Shown: positions 1 through 8,118, counted from the first letter of the stretch. The stretch is 51,476 nucleotides of DNA from Faeciplasma gallinarum (GCA_018711085.1 DVIR01000047.1:1-51476); one strand, 5' to 3'. Translations and numbers: made by a program. The notes: generated from the sequence alone by a model not told the origin.

Positions 1-1
1 C

Positions 2-232
2 TGCTTGCAGGCGCACACCTCACAGTCTGACTGGGCGCCCGATGCTACAGCAAGTCTATGGAAAGAGATAGGAGACCCGACGGCTGAATATCCTGAGTGG
101 TCACAGCCTCTCGGAGCTTTTGACGCCTACGCCATAGGCGCTAAGGTATCTCACAACGGCAAGCACTGGACAAGTACGGTTGACAATAACGTTTGGGAGC
201 CGGGAGTGTACGGATGGGAGGAGGCGTCGTAA
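2..232 (+). CDS. Phage-like tail/carbohydrate-binding protein, C-terminal fragment
   Basis: The reading frame is open from the left window edge to a TAA at 230-232, so only the last 76 residues are visible and the gene is truncated by the window. The visible part is rich in Trp and Gly, with stretches such as WAPDATASLWKEI and KVSHNGKHWTSTVDNNVWEPGVYGW. This is typical of the short C-terminal chitin-binding-like (CBM5/12-type) modules that end tail or baseplate proteins of phages of Firmicutes. No other phage gene is visible. It ends about 40 bp from the 3' end of a tRNA-Arg gene, a common prophage integration site, so it is probably the edge of a prophage or a remnant. The carbohydrate-binding role is inferred from resemblance; the ligand is unknown. 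Confidence 0.6.
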   Translation, partial: CLQAHTSQSDWAPDATASLWKEIGDPTAEYPEWSQPLGAFDAYAIGAKVSHNGKHWTSTVDNNVWEPGVYGWEEAS

Positions 233-237
233 GCGCA

Positions 238-273
238 TAAAAAACACCGCAGCGGGTAATTCCGCTGCGGTGT
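238..273 (-). terminator. Intrinsic terminator of tRNA-Arg
   Basis: A 12-bp GC-rich stem (244-255 with 262-273) is followed on the minus strand by a run of T, directly downstream of the tRNA. Its distal arm touches the encoded CCA end. Confidence 0.8.
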
Positions 274-348
274 GGCGCGCTTGGGGAGATTCGAACTCAC
301 GACCTACCGGTTCGTAGCCGGGCACTCTATCCACTGAGCTACAAGCGC
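273..348 (-). tRNA. tRNA-Arg (anticodon ACG)
   Basis: Read on the minus strand this is a 76-nt cloverleaf with an encoded CCA end. The acceptor stem GCGCTTG pairs with CAAGCGC, the D-arm is GCTC...GAGT, the anticodon loop is CTACGAA (ACG at 34-36) and the T-loop is TTCGAAT. The ACG anticodon, read as inosine after deamination, decodes CGU/CGC/CGA. Two stem positions do not pair: 27:43 (C-U) in the anticodon stem and 50:64 (U-C) in the T-stem. It lies between a phage-like gene and the nrd operon. Confidence 0.93.
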
Positions 349-558
349 ATTTAACAAGATGTAATCATATCACAGCTTTCATGGTTTGTCAAGGGCTTTT
401 TGCTTTTTAACCGACAGACAAAACCGGTGCGCGATTTTTGCACATACTAAGGCTGCATGCGGAACAAATGCGCCGCTGCTTATGCTCCGAAAAATTACCC
501 TCTGTCATTTGCGATTGTACAGCATGTAAACTATATGCGGCGCAAAAGATAAAAAAAT

Positions 559-611
559 AATCTATATATTGTGTTTAGGGTATTGACTAATTCATAGTAT
601 TGCGTTATACT
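559..611 (+). promoter_or_regulatory. nrdGD-trxB promoter with two NrdR boxes
   Basis: A sigma-A promoter is visible: TTGACT at 583-588, 17-bp spacer, TATACT at 606-611. A 16-mer at 559-574 matches the NrdR-box consensus ACACWATATATWGTGT at 14 of 16 positions. A weaker copy (10 of 16) at 590-605 begins exactly 31 bp later, the usual three-helical-turn spacing of paired NrdR boxes, and fills the -35/-10 spacer. NrdR, a Zn/ATP-cone repressor of ribonucleotide reductase genes, would therefore block RNA polymerase here. NrdR itself is not in the window. Confidence 0.8.
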
Positions 612-654
612 GTACGTGCACTTGATTTTTCGGGAGTAGTTTGGAGGGGCAAAG

Positions 655-1344
655 ATGCAAATAGCGGGACTTCAAAAGCTGACGCTTTTAGACTATTCGG
701 AGCTTGTAGCATGCATAGTGTTTACAAAGGGCTGCAACCTCAGATGCCCGTTTTGCCACAACGCCTCTCTTGCGCTGAACAAAACGGACGACTTTCTTGA
801 CGAGTCGGAGGTGTTCGACTATCTGAAGGAGCGTTCGGGGCTGCTCGACGGAGTGGTCATATCGGGCGGCGAGCCTTTATTGCAGCCCGACATTTCGGAC
901 TTCCTCGAAAGAGTAAAAAAGCTTCACTATAAAATCAAGATTGATACCAACGGCACAAAGCCCGACATTCTCAAAGAGCTGATTTCAAGAGGGCTTGCAG
1001 ACAGAGTGGCTGTTGATATAAAAAATTCTCCTGAGGGCTACGAGCTTGCTTGCGGAGTTAAGGCTGACCTTGAGGCGATTCAAAAGACGATAGACCTTTT
1101 GATGAGCGGGGACGTGGAATACGAGTTCAGAACCACCGTCGTCAAGGGCATACACACCGAAGAAAGCATATCGTCGCTCGCAAAGTGGATCAAAGGGGCA
1201 AAAGAGTACTATTTGCAGCAGTTTAAGGACTCCGGAGATCTCATAAAGCCGTGCGGGCTTTCAGCTTTCAGCGAAGAACAGTTAAATAAATTTGCCGACA
1301 TCGTCCGGCCGTACGTTCCGGCTGTGCAGATAAGAGGCATTTAA
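655..1344 (+). CDS. nrdG: Anaerobic ribonucleoside-triphosphate reductase activating protein (radical SAM)
   Basis: This protein of 229 residues is a radical SAM enzyme that reductively cleaves S-adenosylmethionine and installs the glycyl radical on NrdD. The CxxxCxxC cluster motif is visible near residue 24 (KGCNLRCPFCHN), followed by a Gly-rich SAM segment (SGGEPLLQ). The ATG at 655 is preceded by GGAGGGG, and the promoter with NrdR boxes lies 45 bp upstream. nrdD starts 19 bp after the stop, so the two are cotranscribed. The order nrdG before nrdD is the reverse of the E. coli operon. Length and motifs fit the clostridial NrdG/pyruvate-formate-lyase-activase-like family well. Confidence 0.93.
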   Translation: MQIAGLQKLTLLDYSELVACIVFTKGCNLRCPFCHNASLALNKTDDFLDESEVFDYLKERSGLLDGVVISGGEPLLQPDISDFLERVKKLHYKIKIDTNGTKPDILKELISRGLADRVAVDIKNSPEGYELACGVKADLEAIQKTIDLLMSGDVEYEFRTTVVKGIHTEESISSLAKWIKGAKEYYLQQFKDSGDLIKPCGLSAFSEEQLNKFADIVRPYVPAVQIRGI

Positions 1345-1363
1345 ATTGCGGGAGGAGAAAAAC

Positions 1364-3784
1364 ATGTATAAAATCGTTAAAAGAGACGGAAAAATAGTTG
1401 ACTTTGACATCAACAAGATAGCGAACGCCATAAAAAAGGCTTTTGAGGCTACAAACACCGAGTACACCGACAACATCATAGACTTTCTTGCGCTCAAGGT
1501 CTCGGCTGACTTCCTGCCCAAGATCAAAAACGGTCTTGTAGCGGTTGAGGACATTCAGGACAGCGCGGAAACCGTTTTGATTCAGGGCGGATACGATGCG
1601 GTTGCAAAGGCATACATCCTTTACCGCAAGCAGCGTGAAAAGCTGCGCAACCTCAAGAGCACATACCTTGACTACAAAGCCACGGTTGACAACTACCTCA
1701 AGGTTCTCGACTGGCGTGTAAAGGAAAACTCCACCGTGACATACTCTGTCGGCGGACTCATCCTTTCAAACTCCGGCGCTATAACCGCAAACTACTGGCT
1801 CTCTGAGATATACGACGAGGAAATTGCAAACGCGCATAAAAACTGCGACATGCACATCCACGACCTTTCGATGCTGACCGGATACTGTGCCGGCTGGAGC
1901 TTAAAGCAGCTCATCAAGGAAGGCCTCGGCGGAGTTCCCGGAAAGATTACATCCTCTCCTTCTGCGCATCTTTCCACCCTCTGCAACCAGATGGTAAACT
2001 TCCTCGGCATCATGCAAAACGAGTGGGCAGGCGCTCAGGCGTTCTCCTCCTTTGACACCTACCTCGCACCGTTTGTAAAGGTGGATCACCTCAGCTACAA
2101 AGAGGTAAAGCAGTGCATACAGTCCTTCATCTACGGAGTAAACACTCCCTCCCGCTGGGGCACGCAGGCTCCCTTCTCAAATATAACTCTTGACTGGACC
2201 GTTCCGGACGACCTCAAGGATCAGCCCGCAATAGTCGGCGGCAAGGAAATGGACTTCACCTACGGCGACTGCGTAGAGGAGATGAAGATGGTCAACAAGG
2301 CGTTCATCGAGGTAATGATCGAGGGAGACGCCAACGGCAGAGGATTCCAGTATCCCATCCCCACCTACTCAATAACAAAGGACTTCGACTGGTCACCCAC
2401 GGAGAACAACAAGCTCCTGTTTGAGATGACCGCTAAATACGGCACCCCCTACTTCTCCAACTACATCAACAGCGACATGCAGCCCAGCGACGTTCGCTCA
2501 ATGTGCTGCAGACTTCGCCTTGATTTAAGAGAGCTGAGAAAGAAGTCGGGCGGATACTTCGGATCAGGCGAAAGCACGGGTTCAATCGGCGTTGTTACGA
2601 TAAACATGCCCAGAATAGCATACCTTGCCGAGGACGAAAAGGACTTCTATGCAAGGCTCGACAGAATGATGGACATTGCCGCGCGTTCCCTCAAGGTAAA
2701 GAGAACCGTCATAACAAAGCTCCTCAACGAGGGACTTTATCCCTACACAAAGAGATACTTGGGCACGCTTGACAACCACTTCTCGACGATAGGACTTGTC
2801 GGCATGAACGAGGCGGGACTCAACGCAAAGTGGATCAGAGCAGACATGACTCATAAGAGCTGCCAGGAGTTCACAAAGAATGTCCTCAACCACATGAGAG
2901 AGCGTCTTTCCGACTATCAGGAGGAGTACGGCGACCTTTACAACCTCGAGGCCACACCTGCCGAGTCAACCTCTTACCGTCTTGCAAAGCACGACGTAGA
3001 GCAGTTCCCCGATATAATCACCGCGGCAGAGCCGGGCGGAACTCCTTACTACACAAACAGCAGCCACCTTCCCGTCGGCTACACCGACGACATATTCACT
3101 GCGCTTGACATTCAGGACGAGCTTCAGACGCTTTACACCTCGGGCACGGTGTTCCATGCATTCCTCGGCGAGAAGATGCCGAGCTGGGAAGCTGCCGCAA
3201 CGCTTGTTCGCAAGATTGCCGAAAACTACAGACTCCCCTACTACACCATTTCGCCCACATACTCGGTGTGCAAGAACCACGGATACCTCAGCGGAGAGCA
3301 GTTTGTCTGCCCCAAGTGCGGAGAGCCTGCCGAGGTATACAGCAGAATTACCGGTTACTATCGCCCCGTTCAGAACTGGAACGCAGGCAAGACCCAGGAG
3401 TACAAGGAGCGCCGCGAGTACAACATCGAAACAAGCGTGCTCACTCACCACAAGCCGCTTGATTCCGATCACGCCGACAGCCACGAGTGCAAGGACGGAG
3501 CATGCAGCATAAGCAGCAAAAAGCCCGAAACCGCAATGCTGTTTGCAACCCAGACCTGCCCCAATTGCAGAATTGCATACGGATACCTCGACAAGGCGGG
3601 ATTTGTGTACAACAAGCTGATGGCTAACGAAAACCCCGAGCTTGTAAAGAAGTACGGCATCACACAGGCTCCGACGCTTGTCATAGACAACGGCGACAGC
3701 TTTGTAAAGTATGTCGGTGCAGGAGCGATAAAGCAGTTTTTGGTTCAGAACGCGGACATCGGCGCTGAGAGAAAGAACGCATAA
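1364..3784 (+). CDS. nrdD: Class III anaerobic ribonucleotide reductase with fused C-terminal redoxin domain
   Basis: This oxygen-sensitive glycyl-radical enzyme of 806 residues reduces ribonucleoside triphosphates to dNTPs. I chose the ATG at 1364 because GGAGG lies 8 bp upstream. An ATP-cone begins at the N-terminus (MYKIVKRDGKIVDF), followed by the NrdD barrel with adjacent cysteines in SMCCRLRLD. A zinc-binding CxxC (CPKC) precedes the glycyl-radical segment RITGYYRPV, where Gly664 is the expected radical site. Beyond the usual end there is a linker with CKDGAC and then a thioredoxin/glutaredoxin-like domain of about 75 residues with CPNC at 732-735 and a cis-Pro-like TQAPTLVI. trxB follows 2 bp after the stop. 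This suggests the enzyme carries its own thiol reductant fed by the reductase, rather than using formate; that part is inference. Confidence 0.93.
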   Translation: MYKIVKRDGKIVDFDINKIANAIKKAFEATNTEYTDNIIDFLALKVSADFLPKIKNGLVAVEDIQDSAETVLIQGGYDAVAKAYILYRKQREKLRNLKSTYLDYKATVDNYLKVLDWRVKENSTVTYSVGGLILSNSGAITANYWLSEIYDEEIANAHKNCDMHIHDLSMLTGYCAGWSLKQLIKEGLGGVPGKITSSPSAHLSTLCNQMVNFLGIMQNEWAGAQAFSSFDTYLAPFVKVDHLSYKEVKQCIQSFIYGVNTPSRWGTQAPFSNITLDWTVPDDLKDQPAIVGGKEMDFTYGDCVEEMKMVNKAFIEVMIEGDANGRGFQYPIPTYSITKDFDWSPTENNKLLFEMTAKYGTPYFSNYINSDMQPSDVRSMCCRLRLDLRELRKKSGGYFGSGESTGSIGVVTINMPRIAYLAEDEKDFYARLDRMMDIAARSLKVKRTVITKLLNEGLYPYTKRYLGTLDNHFSTIGLVGMNEAGLNAKWIRADMTHKSCQEFTKNVLNHMRERLSDYQEEYGDLYNLEATPAESTSYRLAKHDVEQFPDIITAAEPGGTPYYTNSSHLPVGYTDDIFTALDIQDELQTLYTSGTVFHAFLGEKMPSWEAAATLVRKIAENYRLPYYTISPTYSVCKNHGYLSGEQFVCPKCGEPAEVYSRITGYYRPVQNWNAGKTQEYKERREYNIETSVLTHHKPLDSDHADSHECKDGACSISSKKPETAMLFATQTCPNCRIAYGYLDKAGFVYNKLMANENPELVKKYGITQAPTLVIDNGDSFVKYVGAGAIKQFLVQNADIGAERKNA

Positions 3785-3786
3785 AA

Positions 3787-4722
3787 ATGTTATATGATAT
3801 CATTGTTATCGGCGGAGGCCCTGCGGGGCTTACGGCTGCGCTCTACGCAAGGCGAGCGGGCAGGACGGCATTGATACTTGAGAAAAGCGCCTTAGGAGGC
3901 CAGATAACCTGGTCTCCTAAGGTCGAAAATTATCCCGGTATGCCGGCTGTTTCCGGATTGGAATTTGCGGACAAGCTTGCAGCTCAGGTTTTGGACAGCG
4001 GAGCGGAGCTTGAACTTGATGAAGTTACAAAAATAGAGCCTGTGAGCGGCGGATTTAAGGTGCTTACGGCGTTTGGCGGCGAGTACGCGGCAAGAGCCGT
4101 GATACTTGCCCTCGGCGCAAGGCCGCGCCGCCTAGGGCTTGACGGCGAGGAAGAGCTTATCGGAGCGGGCGTGTCGTTTTGCGCAGTGTGCGACGGCGAG
4201 TTTTACAAAGATCAAGATGTTGCGGTCTGTGGCGGAGGAAATTCCGCGCTGCAGGAGGCGCTGTATCTGTCCTCGCTCTGCCGCGCGGTTTACCTGATAC
4301 ATCGCAGGGACGAATTCAGAGGCGACTCTGCGCTTGTTCAGGCGGTGAAAGCCCGTGAAAACATACGTCTTATGCTGAGCATGAAGGTGTCGGCTTTGAA
4401 AACAGACGGCGGCGCGGAGCCAAGGCTTGTTGGGCTGACGCTGTCCGGAGCGGACGGCGACACTATGACGCTTGCGGTTGAGTGCCTGTTTGAAGCGATA
4501 GGGCATGAGCCGGAGAGCGAAATAGCCGCAGGGCTTATAAAGCTCGACGAGTCGGGATACGCCGATTCCGGCGAGGACTGCCTGACATGCGTGCCCGGGG
4601 TGTTTGTCGCCGGCGACCTGCGGGTTAAATCCGTAAGGCAGTTGACTACCGCCACATCCGACGGCGCGGTTGCAGCTTTGGCGGCATGCAGTTATTTAGA
4701 CAGCTTTGGCGCTGACAATTGA
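3787..4722 (+). CDS. trxB: Thioredoxin-disulfide reductase family flavoprotein
   Basis: This FAD/NADPH enzyme of 311 residues passes electrons from NADPH to a redoxin disulfide. The N-terminal FAD motif GGGPAG, the redox centre CAVCDG, the NADPH motif GGGNSALQEA with the HRRDEFR phosphate clamp, and the C-terminal FAD motif AGDLRVKSVRQL are all present. It starts 2 bp after the nrdD stop, so translation is probably coupled. The natural partner in this context is the redoxin domain at the end of NrdD. It ends just before a strong terminator, making nrdG-nrdD-trxB a self-contained anaerobic dNTP module under NrdR control. Confidence 0.92.
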   Translation: MLYDIIVIGGGPAGLTAALYARRAGRTALILEKSALGGQITWSPKVENYPGMPAVSGLEFADKLAAQVLDSGAELELDEVTKIEPVSGGFKVLTAFGGEYAARAVILALGARPRRLGLDGEEELIGAGVSFCAVCDGEFYKDQDVAVCGGGNSALQEALYLSSLCRAVYLIHRRDEFRGDSALVQAVKARENIRLMLSMKVSALKTDGGAEPRLVGLTLSGADGDTMTLAVECLFEAIGHEPESEIAAGLIKLDESGYADSGEDCLTCVPGVFVAGDLRVKSVRQLTTATSDGAVAALAACSYLDSFGADN

Positions 4723-4734
4723 TACTTCTCATTT

Positions 4735-4768
4735 AAAAACCCCTGTCGCATGTGCGGCGGGGGTTTTT
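4735..4768 (+). terminator. Terminator of the nrd operon
   Basis: AAAAACCCC at 4735-4743 pairs with GGGGTTTTT at 4760-4768 around an extra inner stem. A- and T-runs on both sides make it usable in both directions; on the minus strand it also follows the gene remnant at 4794-4952. Confidence 0.85.
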
Positions 4769-4793
4769 AGCGCCTGACAGCGTCTTAACGCGC

Positions 4794-4952
4794 TTACTGC
4801 TTTTCTTTTTCAAGCATCCAATTCAAAATGTCCTGCTCATCGAAAAGAATGTTTCCGCCCGCATGATAATAGCCGGTAAATCCCCTGTCTGCAAACCATT
4901 CGTTATCCGGAATCTGAATTTGCAGAAGCGAATCCGTTTCGTCCTTTCGACT
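4794..4952 (-). pseudogene. Remnant of an unidentified gene (C-terminal 52 codons, no start)
   Basis: On the minus strand an open frame runs from a TAA at 4953-4955 to a TAA at 4794-4796 with no start codon. The translation looks like the end of a real protein (for example DNEWFADRGFTGYYHAGG and then FDEQDILNWMLEKEKQ). The His-Ala-Gly-Gly followed by a terminal helix recalls the C-terminus of alpha/beta-hydrolase-type esterases, but I cannot name the family. The fragment begins right next to a terminator hairpin (4961-4996), as if the 5' part had been deleted. The plus-strand frame over the same bases lacks a ribosome site. Confidence 0.45.
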
Positions 4953-4960
4953 TTATTATA

Positions 4961-4996
4961 AAAAAATCGAGACCCCCTTAGAAGTCTCGATTTGTT
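4961..4996 (-). terminator. Intrinsic terminator (minus strand)
   Basis: The arms AAATCGAGAC (4964-4973) and GTCTCGATTT (4984-4993) form a 10-bp stem followed on the minus strand by a T-run. No gene upstream of it ends here, since the PepSY gene has its own hairpin at 5093-5128. It may belong to a gene that has been lost. I see no gene in 4997-5092. Confidence 0.6.
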
Positions 4997-5092
4997 ATAA
5001 ACTATATACCTTTTGGTTAATAGAGGTCGAGATAGGCAAGGACTATGGGCGGTTGTGCGCTGAGAGCTGCTGAGAAAGCATGCAAAATCCCA

Positions 5093-5128
5093 AACACCCC
5101 GCCTGCTTTTTCAAGCAGACGGGGTGTT
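5093..5128 (-). terminator. Terminator hairpin downstream of the PepSY gene
   Basis: AACACCCCG pairs with CGGGGTGTT and an inner stem CTGCTT/AAGCAG extends the hairpin. It lies 43 bp beyond the PepSY stop on the minus strand. The T-tract is short (TTTGGGATTTT), so termination may be partial. Confidence 0.6.
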
Positions 5129-5170
5129 GTCTATGTCAATTTAGGCTTTTTATTTGGCTTACGCTTTTGA

Positions 5171-6508
5171 TTATCTGTCGTAGTCGTACTCTATGATGTC
5201 GCCGGTGGTGGCGCTGATTGTGTACTCATACTCCATGCCGTTGTAGTAGAACTCTATCTCGTAAACCTGCATTCCGTCGTCGTTCTCAAGCTTTGCCTTG
5301 GAGAAGGTCACAGACGAGGCGTAAACTCCTGCGTGGTCGGCGGCGATGGTCTTTGCCTTATCGACGCCTATGAAGGATGCGTTTCCTACATTGCCGGTAT
5401 CAACTCTGAAAGCCTCTGAGCTTCTGCTCACTATCTTGCCGGTGGATGCGTTGATCTCGTACTCGTACTCCCTTGAAGAGGTGTAGAACTCTATGTCGTA
5501 TACCTTTATGCCGTCGTCATAGTCGAGCTTAGCCTTCTTATAGGTCACCTCGGATGAGCTTACGCCGGCATCTGCAAGCGCTATTGCCTTTGCCTCGTCA
5601 AGTGTCACATCGGTGCCGGATGTGGTGGTCTGTGTGCCCGACTGGCTGCCGGTTCTGAAGGCTTCCGACTCTCTGCTGATTATATTGCCGGATGTTGCGC
5701 TTACATCGTAATCATACTCGGTGGTGGAGGTGTAGAACTCAAGCTCGTATACTGCCACGCCGTCATCGTAATCGAGGTGTCCCTTAGTGAAGGTGACGTC
5801 TGATTCTGCAAGACCTGCATCTGCAAGGGCTATTGCCTTTGCCTCGTCAAGAGTCATATCGACGTTTGCTGCCTGCTGTGTGTCAGAAGGTGACGTTGTC
5901 ACGGTGGGTGAAGTGGCTGCGAAAGTCTCCTTGCTCTTTGAGTAGATGCTGCCGTCTGCGGCTACTATTTCATACTCGTACTTGGTGTCTGCGGTGACGA
6001 AATCTATCTCGTGGATTTCTCTTCCGTCGTCATACTCAGTCTTGGTCTTGGTTATGCTCACGTCCGATTCCGCAAGGCCTGCGTCTGCAAGAGCTATTGC
6101 CTTTGCCTCGTCGAGCGTTACGCTGCCGGATGCCGTTGTCGTTGTCGTGCTGTTGTCATTTGTTGTGATCTGCGGCTGACCCTCAGACTTTCTCTTTAAG
6201 ATTGTTCCGTCGTCGGACTTTACTGTGTACTCATACTCGACTCCGTTTGCGTAGAACTCGATTTCGTATACGAAGTGTCCCATGTCGTAATCGAACTCGG
6301 TCTTTTCAACCATTGCCGCGGCGGGGTCTACTCCGGCATCGGCAAACGCATAGTTTTGAGCCTGCTCAGCTCCGATTGCGTTTCCCTTAGCGATAGCTCC
6401 TACCGCTGCTGCGGCCACCGTTCCTATGAGTGCGAGTATCGCAACGATACATACGCATGTTACAACTGCCTTTAGCGGTGTTGAGAATAAACTTTTTATC
6501 TTAGTCAT
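5171..6508 (-). CDS. Exported protein with five PepSY domains
   Basis: This protein of 445 residues has a hydrophobic N-terminal segment (about 13-37), so it is membrane-anchored or secreted. It then has five PepSY repeats at about 43-110, 130-193, 217-284, 300-367 and 379-445. Repeats share LDEAKAIALADAG, a charged YDDG turn, a (V/I)YEIEFY strand and a closing TG.I. Thr/Ser-rich linkers separate them. PepSY domains are known as extracellular modules that can inhibit peptidases or bind ligands; the exact role here is unknown. The gene lies 200 bp downstream of a two-component system and is preceded by two promoter/direct-repeat sites that resemble the one upstream of the response regulator. 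It is therefore the likely regulatory target. Confidence 0.88.
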   Translation of the reverse strand: MTKIKSLFSTPLKAVVTCVCIVAILALIGTVAAAAVGAIAKGNAIGAEQAQNYAFADAGVDPAAAMVEKTEFDYDMGHFVYEIEFYANGVEYEYTVKSDDGTILKRKSEGQPQITTNDNSTTTTTASGSVTLDEAKAIALADAGLAESDVSITKTKTEYDDGREIHEIDFVTADTKYEYEIVAADGSIYSKSKETFAATSPTVTTSPSDTQQAANVDMTLDEAKAIALADAGLAESDVTFTKGHLDYDDGVAVYELEFYTSTTEYDYDVSATSGNIISRESEAFRTGSQSGTQTTTSGTDVTLDEAKAIALADAGVSSSEVTYKKAKLDYDDGIKVYDIEFYTSSREYEYEINASTGKIVSRSSEAFRVDTGNVGNASFIGVDKAKTIAADHAGVYASSVTFSKAKLENDDGMQVYEIEFYYNGMEYEYTISATTGDIIEYDYDR

Positions 6509-6539
6509 TTTAAATACTCCCTTCGTTTGTTCTGACTTG

Positions 6540-6571
6540 ATTATACCTTGTGAACATTAGAGCAACATTAG
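6540..6571 (-). promoter_or_regulatory. Proximal PepSY-gene promoter with 11-bp direct-repeat operator
   Basis: On the minus strand two CTAATGTT half-sites start 11 bp apart (6550-6571). A perfect TATAAT (6540-6545) follows exactly 4 bp later. No TTGACA-like -35 is present, so the repeats occupy the -35 position, as expected for activation by an OmpR-family regulator. Confidence 0.7.
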
Positions 6572-6651
6572 TAGTTTTAATTTTTTTGATTTATTTTTTA
6601 ACTACTGCCGTGAATGTGGCTTTCGCCGTTGTTCCCCCTTGTTCTGTCTTC

Positions 6652-6683
6652 ATTATATAATCGAAAGATTAGAACAACATTAG
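6652..6683 (-). promoter_or_regulatory. Distal PepSY-gene promoter with 11-bp direct-repeat operator
   Basis: This has the same layout as the proximal site: CTAATGTT and CTAATCTT half-sites 11 bp apart (6662-6683), a 4-bp gap and TATAAT (6652-6657) on the minus strand. Both sites point toward the PepSY gene. Confidence 0.65.
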
Positions 6684-6708
6684 CATTATTAAAATCCGAA
6701 AAAAGTTT

Positions 6709-8118
6709 TTATTCTTTCACGGGCAGGTGGAAGGTAAACTCGCTTCCCTTTCCCGGCTCGCTTTCAACGCTCATGCTTCCGCCGTGGAATGATGCTATTT
6801 CCTTCACCATAGACAGCCCGAGACCCGTGCCCGAGCCGGTGCGGGAGCTGTCCGCCTGATAAAACCTTCTGAATATCTTTTCTTTGTCCTCGCGCGATAT
6901 GCCTATGCCGTCGTCCGAGACGCTTAGCGTCACTTCATCCTGAGACTTCTTTAATCTCACCTTTATGTGTCCGTCGTCTTTGCCGTATCGGTATGCGTTG
7001 CTTATAAGGTTGGACAGAAGCCTGCTCAAGAGCGCGGGATTGCCGTCTACCCATATTTCGTCCTCGACCTCGTGCTCAAGGCTTATTCCTCGCTCCCTTA
7101 TGAGCGACATGTCCTCGCAAACGGAATTTACAAGCGCTGACAGGTTGAGCTTTTCTATTTGATAGTTTGTTCCCCTTCGCTCAAGCCTTACAAAGTCGAG
7201 CATGTCGTTTATGAGCTTTGTCATCTTTCTGCCCTGGCGGCGTATGAGCCTTAGCGCCCTTTCATATTCCTGCGGGGTTCTTTCCTCGTCAAGCGTGTAC
7301 TCGCACTGCGCCATGATTACCGACATGGGAGTTCTCAGCTCGTGGGATACGTCGGAGGTGAACTGCCGCTCCGCCTCAAACGATTCGTCAAGCCTTGCTA
7401 TCATGTTGTTGAAGCTGTCCGCAAGCCGGTGCAGCTCATCCTTGCCGCTATCAAGCTCTATTCTCTTTTTAAGGTCTCCGCCACGGCTGATGTTTTCTGC
7501 GGCGTTTGTTATCTGCTTAATCGGCCTGAGCATTCTTTTTGCTATGAAATATCCGCCCAGCACCGCCGCGATCAAAATTATGGGCAGTATTATAAGCGAG
7601 AGCGTTGATATCTCATGCATTTGAACCTCGCCCTGATGCTCCGAAACTACTCCCCTCAGCCAAAGATCCTCAAGCCCTTTTTGCGTTAAGTGCCTGTCCA
7701 AGATGTAATACAGCTCGCCGTTTACCGTCCTCTCCCTTATTTCCGAATCGGAAAACTCGAGGTCCGCAAGCGCCACGGCAAGCGGGTTCTCGCCGTACAT
7801 GAGCGTTCCGTCAGACAGGTAAAGGGCGGTATACACGTCGTTGACCTCGTCCAAAAAGTCGTCGTCTACCTCAAGGTATCCCGAGTTGTACATTATAAAG
7901 TGGTCTACGCTGTTTGCAATGTCCACCTGGGATATGTCGGTGTAAAACTCAACCTCATCGACGTTGTCCTCGACGGTGTGCAAAAGCGTGTCGCGGATGG
8001 TTTTTTGTATGACCTGATTGCTCACCGTCAGAATCACCACATACGTTATCGCAACTATTACAAACAGAGCCACCGCAAACCACAGAGTTATTTTAAGTCG
8101 TATAGACAGGTTCTTCAA
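6709..8118 (-). CDS. Membrane sensor histidine kinase
   Basis: This sensor of 469 residues has TM1 at about 10-31, an extracytoplasmic sensing region of about 150 residues, TM2 at about 173-194, a HAMP linker, a HisKA domain with the phospho-acceptor His259 in SHELRTPMS, and a HATPase domain with N-box (SNLISNAYRYG), DDGIGI and GTGLGLS motifs. The start overlaps the stop of the response regulator by 4 bp (ATGA), so the two are translationally coupled. The PepSY protein encoded downstream may be secreted into the compartment it senses. The signal is unknown. Confidence 0.93.
   Translation of the reverse strand: MKNLSIRLKITLWFAVALFVIVAITYVVILTVSNQVIQKTIRDTLLHTVEDNVDEVEFYTDISQVDIANSVDHFIMYNSGYLEVDDDFLDEVNDVYTALYLSDGTLMYGENPLAVALADLEFSDSEIRERTVNGELYYILDRHLTQKGLEDLWLRGVVSEHQGEVQMHEISTLSLIILPIILIAAVLGGYFIAKRMLRPIKQITNAAENISRGGDLKKRIELDSGKDELHRLADSFNNMIARLDESFEAERQFTSDVSHELRTPMSVIMAQCEYTLDEERTPQEYERALRLIRRQGRKMTKLINDMLDFVRLERRGTNYQIEKLNLSALVNSVCEDMSLIRERGISLEHEVEDEIWVDGNPALLSRLLSNLISNAYRYGKDDGHIKVRLKKSQDEVTLSVSDDGIGISREDKEKIFRRFYQADSSRTGSGTGLGLSMVKEIASFHGGSMSVESEPGKGSEFTFHLPVKE

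Noticed and set aside
2582..3484. Long minus-strand frames (103 and 172 codons) inside nrdD
   Set aside because: Antisense shadows of a highly conserved gene, with no ribosome sites.
4752..4961. Plus-strand frame of 69 codons after trxB
   Set aside because: It begins inside the terminator stem and has no ribosome site; the minus-strand fragment over the same bases is more protein-like.
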